From JBGAWK01 sp044227665 (GTDB taxonomy: Bacteria > Bacteroidota > Bacteroidia > Chitinophagales > JADIYW01), in assembly GCA_044227665.1 (NCBI GenBank), contig JBGAWK010000004.1, forward strand, positions 1-64,000: 64,000 nucleotides of DNA. Reading direction: 5' to 3'. This document shows positions 43,247 through 50,696 of the stretch, in pieces (within the stretch, counting starts at the first letter, position 1; the number at the start of each line of letters is the position of its first letter). A program made the translations under genes and the position numbers. A model generated the notes under the pieces. It had not been told where the DNA came from and ran no database searches. It saw nothing but the letters and a program-made list of their open reading frames with translations.

Positions 43247-44620
43247 ATGCAAGTTTATGAGAATATTTTAGGGACAATAGGTAATACGCCTATCGTAAAA
43301 ATCAATAGGATAACGGCAGATATCCCTGCACAAATATATGTAAAGATAGAGACTACCAATCCCGGCAACTCTATCAAAGATCGCATGGCACTAAAGATGG
43401 TAGAAGATGCTGAAGCCTCTGGCAAATTAAAGCCAGGAGGCACTATCATAGAATGTACTTCTGGCAACACAGGTATGGGACTGGCTATAGCCGCTTGTGT
43501 AAAGGGCTATAAATGCATATTTACCACTACCGACAAGCAATCAAAGGAAAAAGTTGATATCCTCAGAGCCTTCGGTGCTGAAGTTATTGTATGCCCCACA
43601 AATGTTACCGCCGAAGACCCTCGCTCCTACTATGCCGTTGCACAGCGCCTCTCTAAGGAGATACCTAACAGTGTATGGATGAACCAGTATGACAACCTCT
43701 CCAATCGCCAAGCACATTATGAACAGACCGGCCCCGAGCTATGGAGACAGACTGACGGCAAAATAACGCATCTTGTAGTAGGTGTAGGCACAGGTGGGAC
43801 TATCTCCGGTGCAGGCAAATACCTGAAAGAACAAAATCCCCATATCAAAATGTGGGGTATAGACACGTATGGTTCTGTATTTAAGAAATATCATGAAACG
43901 GGTATCTTTGATACAAATGAAATATACCCCTACAGCACAGAAGGTATTGGAGAAGACATATTACCCGAAAATGTGGACTTCAGCGTTATAGACTACTTCG
44001 AGAAAGTTACAGATAAGGATGCCGCCATCATGACAAGAAGGCTGGCAAGAGAGGAAGGTATATTTGTAGGCAACTCCGCTGGTTCGGCAGTCGCAGGTTT
44101 ACTTCAGCTCAAAGACAAATTGGCAAAAGATGACTTTGTAGTCATCATTCTGCACGATCACGGCTCTAGATATATGGCCAAAATATTTAATGACGACTGG
44201 ATGCGAGAAAGAGGATTTCTGCCTCCTCTACAACTTCAAAAGACACCTTCGGTAAAAGATATTTTAGCAAAGAAACACAATAAAAACTTCCACAGCCTAC
44301 AAGCTACTGCCACGCTGGAAGATGCGCTAAAGCTCTTCAAAGATCAAGACATCTCTCAGATTCCCGTAGCAGATGGAGACAAATTCATCGGCAGCATTAG
44401 TGAAAAAAATATTCTCAAGTTGCTCATAGAATCCCCGGAAAGTAGAAATGCGCCATTGGATTCGCACCTGTCACCTCCTTTTCCTACTGTACAATTACAC
44501 GACGATTTGGCAAAGGTTTCCAATATGATTACCAAAGAAAATTCGGCAGTACTGGTATATGACAATGATGCCAGACCACACCTTATCACGCAATACGACC
44601 TTATCCAAAATATTGCATAA
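43247..44620 (+). CDS. Cystathionine beta-synthase (PLP domain + CBS pair)
   Basis: Condenses serine and homocysteine to cystathionine, or makes cysteine; the enzyme is PLP-dependent. The catalytic domain (residues 1-320) has TTNPGNSIKDRMAL with the PLP Lys44, ECTSGNTGMGLA near 73, and GVGTGGTISGAGKYLKE near 180. A pair of CBS domains fills residues about 340-457 (FHSLQATATLEDALKLFKDQ, then PFPTVQLHDDLAKVSNMI), a regulatory Bateman module. This fused form is characteristic of cystathionine beta-synthase rather than CysK/CysM. Its stop overlaps the start of the next gene by one base (TAATG). Confidence 0.93.
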   Translation: MQVYENILGTIGNTPIVKINRITADIPAQIYVKIETTNPGNSIKDRMALKMVEDAEASGKLKPGGTIIECTSGNTGMGLAIAACVKGYKCIFTTTDKQSKEKVDILRAFGAEVIVCPTNVTAEDPRSYYAVAQRLSKEIPNSVWMNQYDNLSNRQAHYEQTGPELWRQTDGKITHLVVGVGTGGTISGAGKYLKEQNPHIKMWGIDTYGSVFKKYHETGIFDTNEIYPYSTEGIGEDILPENVDFSVIDYFEKVTDKDAAIMTRRLAREEGIFVGNSAGSAVAGLLQLKDKLAKDDFVVIILHDHGSRYMAKIFNDDWMRERGFLPPLQLQKTPSVKDILAKKHNKNFHSLQATATLEDALKLFKDQDISQIPVADGDKFIGSISEKNILKLLIESPESRNAPLDSHLSPPFPTVQLHDDLAKVSNMITKENSAVLVYDNDARPHLITQYDLIQNIA

Positions 44621-45411
44621 TGTATAGCAATTTGGATAGGATAAAACACTATTTGTCCTACAAGAAAAAGGCGAAGTCGGCATTTCGGCTTCATTCCCCT
44701 TTTGTATTTGATTTTTATAGGCACGTGCTACATGACAAGAAACCTTATGAGGCTTACACTCTTGTTGAAAATTTTCGCAAGCTATCAAAAAAAGATAGTA
44801 CGCAAATAGAAATTACCGACTTCGGTGCTGGCTCTCGCATATTCGATGGCAATATCAGAAAAGTAAAAGATATAGCCAACACAAGTTTGAAGCCCAAAAA
44901 GTATGCCCAACTCTTGTTTCGCATAGCCCAATATTATAAGCCTGAATACATCCTGGAGCTAGGTACTTCACTTGGCATTACCACGGCATATTTGGCAAAA
45001 GGAAACCCCAAAGCCAAAATCCTCACTATGGAAGGATGCCCTGAAATTGCAGGAGTAGCCCAAAAGAATTTTGAACTATTAGAACTCTCAAATATAGAGA
45101 TATTGATAGGTAATTTTGATGATACCTTGCCAAAACTCTTAGCATCCAATCCAAAGTTTTCCTTGGTTTTCATAGATGGCAACCACAGATATGAGCCTAC
45201 CCTACGCTATCTTTCACTACTTTTACCTTATCTAGATAACGATGCCTTTCTAATATTCGATGACATCCACTGGTCGGAAGAGATGGAGAAGGCTTGGCAT
45301 GACATTCAGCAACATACGGAAATCACCATGACTGTTGACCTCTATGAAATAGGCTTGGCATTTATCCGCAAAGAGAAAAAAGAGAAAGAAAATTTTGTGC
45401 TAAAATTTTGA
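44620..45411 (+). CDS. Class I SAM-dependent methyltransferase (Methyltransf_24-like)
   Basis: 263 residues. Motif I YILELGTSLGITTAYLA near residue 108 binds SAM; KILTMEGCPE and the later SLVFIDGNHRYEPTLRY with FLIFDDIHWSEEM near 215 are typical of the O-methyltransferase-like Methyltransf_24 group. The N-terminal 100 residues are basic and helical (LDRIKHYLSYKKKAKSAFRLHSP), a segment common to this Bacteroidota family. Substrate unknown. It is translationally coupled to the cystathionine beta-synthase gene through TAATG; a shared role in the methyl cycle is possible but not shown. Confidence 0.88.
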   Translation: MYSNLDRIKHYLSYKKKAKSAFRLHSPFVFDFYRHVLHDKKPYEAYTLVENFRKLSKKDSTQIEITDFGAGSRIFDGNIRKVKDIANTSLKPKKYAQLLFRIAQYYKPEYILELGTSLGITTAYLAKGNPKAKILTMEGCPEIAGVAQKNFELLELSNIEILIGNFDDTLPKLLASNPKFSLVFIDGNHRYEPTLRYLSLLLPYLDNDAFLIFDDIHWSEEMEKAWHDIQQHTEITMTVDLYEIGLAFIRKEKKEKENFVLKF

Positions 45412-45532
45412 TAGCCATCATAAAACGGTACAAATAATATCCGCAATTGTGGAGTAATCTCTTGAATTTTATCTTACACCAAAATATCCAAACGCAAACC
45501 CCTGCTCTTCAACATAAGATAGAAAAAGAATA

Positions 45533-46015
45533 TCAAAGACCTTTTGCCAATTCCTGCAAATTATCTTTTTCTATCTTTACGGTAATCCAAGAGGAATCTA
45601 AGCTAGCATTTAGTGTCTTATAGAACTCTATAGCTGGCGTATTCCAATCCAATACATGCCAACGGAGTTGGTTAACCCCATTTTTACTACCTTCTCTTAT
45701 CAATTCATTGACGAGTAATCTACCTATGCCCATACGTCTATGACTATCTCTTACGATAAGATCATCCAAATATATCATCTTACCCTTCCATGTAGAATAT
45801 CCATAATAATACACTGCGGCACCCACTACCACTTCTCCATCTTTGGCTACATAAGCTTTGTAATAAGGCTGTTCACATGTTCCCTCATAAAAAAAATTGG
45901 CAAAAGTATTGGAGGGTTCCTCCGGCTCTTTCTCATAAATAGCAAGTTCTTTTATCAAAGTGTAAATTCCTTGTAAATCATCTGGTGTAGCTCTAGAAAT
46001 TTCAATATTTTTCAT
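45533..46015 (-). CDS. GNAT family N-acetyltransferase
   Basis: 160 residues of the SAT/diamine-acetyltransferase kind: ISRATPDDLQGIYTLIKELA at the N-terminus, YYGYSTWKGKMIYLDDLIVRD and the acetyl-CoA loop SHRRMGIGRLLVNELI (the R/Q-x-x-G-x-G/A motif) near residue 100, then NQLRWHVLDWNTPAIEFYK, closely similar to spermidine/thialysine acetyltransferases. Substrate not determined. ATG at 46013-46015 used. The gene is divergent from fbp with only 38 bases between starts, so the promoters overlap. Confidence 0.9.
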   Translation of the reverse strand: MKNIEISRATPDDLQGIYTLIKELAIYEKEPEEPSNTFANFFYEGTCEQPYYKAYVAKDGEVVVGAAVYYYGYSTWKGKMIYLDDLIVRDSHRRMGIGRLLVNELIREGSKNGVNQLRWHVLDWNTPAIEFYKTLNASLDSSWITVKIEKDNLQELAKGL

Positions 46016-46027
46016 CCTGCAATACTT

Positions 46028-46035
46028 TATATTTG
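46028..46035 (+). promoter_or_regulatory. -7 box TATATTTG of fbp
   Basis: Exact TAnnTTTG, 18 bases before the fbp ATG, inside a 38-bp divergent gap with the GNAT gene. It rules out a start at the upstream in-frame TTG (46033). Confidence 0.65.
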
Positions 46036-46053
46036 CAAAGGCAAAAATACACA

Positions 46054-47043
46054 ATGATGCAAAGACTTATTACCATAGATGAATTTATTAGCTCAGAACA
46101 ACAAAAATTTTCTAAGGCCACGGGCGAACTTTCCAGACTATTGAGAGATATAAGCGTAGCTGCTAAGATAGTAAACAGAGACCTACGCCATGCCGGATTA
46201 GTAGATAATATTCTCGGTAATACTGGCAATGTAAATATACAAGGTGAAGAGGTAAAGAAATTGGACGAATTTGCCAACACTATACTTATTAAGTGCCTGA
46301 AAACCAGTGGTGAATGTTGCGGCATAGCTTCAGAGGAAGAAGATACTTTTGTAAGTTTTCATAAAGATGAAGAAAGTAGTACTGCCAAGTATGTAGTACT
46401 TTTCGACCCTTTGGACGGTTCTTCCAACATAGATGTTCTAGCACCTGTAGGTACTATCTTTTCTATATATAGGAGAATTTCTCCATTAGGCAGCCCCTGC
46501 ACTACAGCAGATTTCCTCCAGCCGGGAAAAAAGCAAATAGCGGCAGGATATATTTTATATGGCTCCAGTACTATGATGGTATATACCACAGGAAATGGTG
46601 TAAATGGGTTCACCTTAGATAATTCTATTGGAGAGTTTTGTCTTTCCCACCCCCATATTCACACGCCTGAGGAGGCAACTACCTACTCCATAAATCAGGG
46701 TAATTACAACTCTTTTCCCGATGATGTAAAAGAATTTGTCAACGACTGTATGGATGACACTAAGCACAAGCCCTTTTCTCTAAGATATATAGGTTCTATG
46801 GTAGGTGACTTTCACCGAAATCTTATCAAAGGAGGTATTTTCATGTATCCAAAGGATAAAAAATCAGGTAAGGGAAAGCTTCGTCTGATGTATGAATGTA
46901 ATCCTATGGCATTTCTACAGGAGCAGGCTATGGGTATCGCCACAGATGGTACACAGCCTATTATGGACATCATCCCTCATGAACTACACCAAAGAGTTCC
47001 TATATTTATAGGCTCCAAGAATCTTGTGCAGCGGTTCTTATGA
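46054..47043 (+). CDS. fbp: Class I fructose-1,6-bisphosphatase
   Basis: Hydrolyses fructose-1,6-bisphosphate in gluconeogenesis. The protein of about 329 residues has the class I layout: LITIDEFISSEQQ, an early GNTGNVNIQGEEVKKLD, CGIASEEEDTF, FDPLDGSSNIDVLAPVGTIFSIYRR (metal-binding DPLDGSS near residue 120), YSINQGN, RYIGSMVGDFHRNLIKGGIFMYP near 250 and KLRLMYECNPMAFLQEQA at the end. All metal and substrate residues I can place are present. Start chosen after the promoter box. The PAP2 pseudogene start overlaps the fbp stop (ATGA), so the two were once a unit. Confidence 0.95.
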   Translation: MMQRLITIDEFISSEQQKFSKATGELSRLLRDISVAAKIVNRDLRHAGLVDNILGNTGNVNIQGEEVKKLDEFANTILIKCLKTSGECCGIASEEEDTFVSFHKDEESSTAKYVVLFDPLDGSSNIDVLAPVGTIFSIYRRISPLGSPCTTADFLQPGKKQIAAGYILYGSSTMMVYTTGNGVNGFTLDNSIGEFCLSHPHIHTPEEATTYSINQGNYNSFPDDVKEFVNDCMDDTKHKPFSLRYIGSMVGDFHRNLIKGGIFMYPKDKKSGKGKLRLMYECNPMAFLQEQAMGIATDGTQPIMDIIPHELHQRVPIFIGSKNLVQRFL

Positions 47044-47780
47044 GAATGGGAAATTATTTTCTCATCACGCTACTATGTAACATTACTATTATTTATGGAA
47101 AATTCAGCACAAGTATATATAGGCTACATTCTGGCATAGGCATCCCAATATTTTCCATAGCCACAGGAGTGGGTATCAGTAGTATTTTTTTAGAAAAAAA
47201 TATCTGCAATAAGTTTGGAAGAGGTGCAAAATTTAGATAAGAATACCCTAAATAGTTTTGACCATTATGCCGTAAGCCAACATTCCATTGCAGCAGAAAA
47301 ATGTAGTGATGCTTACCAATATTACTCCCGGTCTATGATTTGCAGGCAAAAATGCTAGCAACCATTGGAAATATATTATTCCAATGTGGATAGAAACGTT
47401 CACTTTCAATACAGCCTTTAATTTAAGCATTAAAGCTCTTGCAGGACGGATAAGACCCTATGCTTATCGCTTGAGCGACAGAAGTTATGGTAAATCAGCG
47501 CGAAGTTCTTTCTATTCAGGACACACATCATCTTCAGCGTCATCCACATTTTTTACAGCTACGGTCTATTCGCGATTATATCCTAATAGTAGAGGGGGAA
47601 GCCAGTAGTATGGGCAGGTGCGGCACTACGCCCAGCAATTGCAGGCATTTGTAGAGTAGCAGCAGGACAGCATCATTGGACAGATGTCATCACGAGATAT
47701 GCCATAGGAGCATGTATAGGCACACTTGTTTCCTTTTGCATCAAAAAAAATTTGAAAATAAAATCCCCACAAAAAAGGCT
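47040..47780 (+). pseudogene. PAP2-superfamily phosphatase pseudogene
   Basis: Homology is spread over three frames. Frame 1 (from 47040) gives a signal-like start and LHSGIGIPIFSIATGVG. Past the seven-A run near 47192 the match moves to a second frame (LEEVQNLDKNTLNSFDHYAV). Past CTCCCGG near 47330 it moves again, through a TGA, to MWIETFTFNTAFNLSIKALAGRIRPYAY, then SGHTSSSAS, the PAP2 motifs K-x6-RP and SGH. After the G5 run near 47596 it shifts once more to PVVWAGAAL and AAGQHHWTDVITRYAIGA, the last motif (H-x3-D). Three frameshifts plus one stop make it inactive. The end is approximate. Confidence 0.85.
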
Positions 47781-47824
47781 GTCACATTGTAAATATATCA
47801 TATTAAATCATAATTTTACGGTTT

Positions 47825-49495
47825 ATGGCTGAATATACGCCTTTATATCCCAATGCCTCAGACATGCCTATAGCACGTATAGCGCGCCGTCGTGAAGAGA
47901 TATTGGAGAAAGTCATAGAAAACAGTTTGGAATATATAGAAGACCATTACCCCAAGAACTTTGCCATCAGAAAAGAAATAGCTAAGACCTTGTATTTGGA
48001 GCGTATCCGCATTCGCAACGAATCTTGGGAAGTAGATCCCGAAGATGAGCCTCAGTTCTGGTCCGACATCAAAAGATCTTTATCTAATAGCGATCCAAAT
48101 CTTACTGAAAAAGACGAAGCACAGCGTGTAGAAAAAGAGATGGCAAAGAAGATAATATCTAGATATGCACAAGAGATTATCAGCAATTTCGACACAAAAG
48201 TATATAAGTTTGCAGAGCAATTTTTGCCTCGATTCTTTGGCAGATTATTGAATGGCACCACCTTGGGGTGGCGCGGTTTTTTTAGCCCCAAAGTATTGCT
48301 GGAGAACCGATTGTTTGTCACTGGTCCCATAGAAAAGATACGCAGACTAGCTACAAAGGGCACCATAATATTAGTACCTACACATTTCAGCAATCTGGAT
48401 TCTATCATTATTGGATTTGGGATGCATACTATTGGGTTGCCTGCCTTTCAGTATGGAGCAGGTCTAAATCTTTTTAACAGCAAACTTGTAGCCTTCTTTA
48501 TGGGCAACTTAGGTGCTTACAAGTTGGATAGACGTAAGAAAAATCCATTGTATCTAGAAACGTTAAAAGCATTCTCACGAATAAATATCTTAGAAGGTGC
48601 CAATACTATTTTCTTTCCTGGGGGTACCCGCTCACGTTCTGGAGCAATAGAAAAAGACTTGAAACTTGGACTCTTGGGAACGGTATTAGACGCACAAAGG
48701 GCTCACTACGAAAATATATCCACCGACAAGCCTACAAAAATTTTTATCCTTCCTCTCACTACAAGTTATCACTTTGTATTGGAAGCCTCGTCCTTGATAG
48801 AAGAAGAGCTGAAACGTAGTGGCAAGGAACAATTTATTCTCCCTGATGACCAATTTAGCAACTGGAAAGCGTGGATAAAATTCTTTAAAGAACTATTTCT
48901 CAATTCCTCAGAAATTACGCTTTCCCTCAGCGACCCCATGGATGTATTTGGTAACAAACTAGATGACGACGGTAACAGTATAGACACCTATGGCAATAAT
49001 ATTCCTATCCAAAATTATTTTTCTACTAAAGGGAAAATGAAAGCTGATGAACAACGCGAACAAGAATACACTAGGTTGTTAGGAGATATTTTAGTAGAAA
49101 AATTTCATACAGGCAATACCGTTTACTCTTCTCATTTAGTATGTTTTACTGCCTTTGAAATAATCAAGCAGCGCAATAAAGACTTAGACTTGTACTCATT
49201 GCTGAGATTGCCTGAGGAAGATAGAGAAATAGACTGGGATGATTACATCTTTACTTGCAGCAGAGTCCGTGATGAAATTTATCATCTCAACAACAATAAC
49301 AAAATTAAGATTGCGCCACATATTACTGGAGAAATAGAGGAAGTGATAGAGCATGGCATCCGTAATGTAGGCATGTATCATGCCCAAGTACCTATACTCA
49401 GGCTAGAAAATGGCAATATGAGTTCTGAAGACTTGAAATTATTATTTTACTACCATAATAGACTAGAGGGGTATGAACTTCATAAGTACATCTGA
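47825..49495 (+). CDS. Glycerol-3-phosphate acyltransferase-like protein (PlsB/PlsC family)
   Basis: A 556-residue acyltransferase. The acceptor motif HX4D is HFSNLDS near residue 183, and the glycerol-phosphate binding motif FFPGGTRSRSGAIEKDLKLG lies near 265, with intervening LGAYKLDRRKK. About 140 residues of charged, helical sequence precede the catalytic part, and some 250 follow, as in long PlsB-like enzymes. It probably acylates glycerol-3-phosphate or lysophosphatidate at the inner membrane. The last 23 bases overlap gpsA, whose product makes glycerol-3-phosphate; the coupling is strong support for that substrate, by inference. Confidence 0.85.
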   Translation: MAEYTPLYPNASDMPIARIARRREEILEKVIENSLEYIEDHYPKNFAIRKEIAKTLYLERIRIRNESWEVDPEDEPQFWSDIKRSLSNSDPNLTEKDEAQRVEKEMAKKIISRYAQEIISNFDTKVYKFAEQFLPRFFGRLLNGTTLGWRGFFSPKVLLENRLFVTGPIEKIRRLATKGTIILVPTHFSNLDSIIIGFGMHTIGLPAFQYGAGLNLFNSKLVAFFMGNLGAYKLDRRKKNPLYLETLKAFSRINILEGANTIFFPGGTRSRSGAIEKDLKLGLLGTVLDAQRAHYENISTDKPTKIFILPLTTSYHFVLEASSLIEEELKRSGKEQFILPDDQFSNWKAWIKFFKELFLNSSEITLSLSDPMDVFGNKLDDDGNSIDTYGNNIPIQNYFSTKGKMKADEQREQEYTRLLGDILVEKFHTGNTVYSSHLVCFTAFEIIKQRNKDLDLYSLLRLPEEDREIDWDDYIFTCSRVRDEIYHLNNNNKIKIAPHITGEIEEVIEHGIRNVGMYHAQVPILRLENGNMSSEDLKLLFYYHNRLEGYELHKYI

Positions 49496-50534
49496 CAAAC
49501 CTCCTATCGGCGTGATAGGTTCCGGTAGTTTTGGTACTGCCATAGCCAATCTTTTAGCTGAGAATAACGATGTCATCCTTTATGCCCGTAGAGATGAAGT
49601 AATCCATGCTATCAACATGGACAAATCCCATATTGGACAAATAATACATACTAGGGTTTTTGCTACTAAAGACATAGAATTTTTGTGCAAGAATTGCTAT
49701 CTCATCTTTCCCAGTGTGCCCTCAGACAGTTTCAGGACTGTAATGAAGCAGTTTGCTCCATATCTTCGTCCCGATCATATTTTGATACATACTACCAAGG
49801 GATTAGACATCAAACTTCCTGAAGAGAAAACCCTGCTGGATAATGACATTTCACTTTCCACCAAAGATATAATCACCATGAGTAAGGTTATCATGCAAGA
49901 AACCTTGGTGAAGCGTATAGGATGTCTTTCGGGTCCCAATCTTTCCAAAGAGCTGGCAGATAAGCAGCCAGCAGCTACTGTTATAGCCTCTAAGTTTGAT
50001 GAAGTAATCAGAGAAGGTGAATTTGCGATAAGAAGTATTAGATTCCAGACCTATGGCAACTCCGACATCTTAGGTGTAGAGCTCGCAGGCGTATTGAAAA
50101 ATACTATGGCCATAGCCGCCGGAGTAGTTGGCGGTCTTGGATATGGACACAATGCTTCCGCCTTCCTTATTGCCAGAGGACTGGGAGAGATAATACGCAT
50201 AGGTGCGGCACTAGGAGCTATGCCTTCGGCATTTCTAGGCATTGCAGGCATAGGTGATTTGGTAGCCACATGCACCAGTCCCCTAAGTAGAAATTATACT
50301 GTAGGCTATAGACTAGCTAAAGGCGAGAAGCTTTCTGAAATCATTGCCACATCTTCAGAAGTAGCAGAAGGCATCAAAACGGTAAATATTTGCAAAAAAC
50401 TATCCGAAAAAATGGATATACGAATCCCAATAATAGAGACTACATACAAAGTATTATATGAAAATCTTGCAGTAAGCGAAGCCGTCAAATATCTTATGAA
50501 TTACAGATGGATAGCTGATGTAGATTTTATATAA
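49473..50534 (+). CDS. gpsA: NAD(P)H-dependent glycerol-3-phosphate dehydrogenase
   Basis: Reduces dihydroxyacetone phosphate to glycerol-3-phosphate for phospholipids. The 353-residue protein has IGVIGSGSFGTAIANLLAEN (NAD-binding, residues 11-30), a long FPSVPSDSFRTVM loop, GCLSGPNLSKELADKQPAATVIA near residue 150, the catalytic Lys in LAGVLKNTMAIAAGVVGGLGYG near 205, and FLGIAGIGDLVATCTSPLSRNYTVG near 250. The start overlaps the upstream acyltransferase by 23 bases in a different frame, implying coupled production of the substrate and its acyltransferase. Confidence 0.96.
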   Translation: MNFISTSDKPPIGVIGSGSFGTAIANLLAENNDVILYARRDEVIHAINMDKSHIGQIIHTRVFATKDIEFLCKNCYLIFPSVPSDSFRTVMKQFAPYLRPDHILIHTTKGLDIKLPEEKTLLDNDISLSTKDIITMSKVIMQETLVKRIGCLSGPNLSKELADKQPAATVIASKFDEVIREGEFAIRSIRFQTYGNSDILGVELAGVLKNTMAIAAGVVGGLGYGHNASAFLIARGLGEIIRIGAALGAMPSAFLGIAGIGDLVATCTSPLSRNYTVGYRLAKGEKLSEIIATSSEVAEGIKTVNICKKLSEKMDIRIPIIETTYKVLYENLAVSEAVKYLMNYRWIADVDFI

Positions 50535-50696
50535 CAAAATCATTATAGACTTTTACCTAAAGTGTGGATATTACATATTATTTATTCTCAAAATAAATAT
50601 TCATTTTTAACATCATAAATCACAATCTATCTAATACAATTCTGTTATTTTGACATGAATTACATTTTGGTAGGTTTTTTGAACTGATAGTATTTT

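Noticed and set aside
47384..47608. A free-standing 74-codon gene
   Set aside because: It is one frame segment of the PAP2 pseudogene (K-x6-RP and SGH motifs), not a separate gene.
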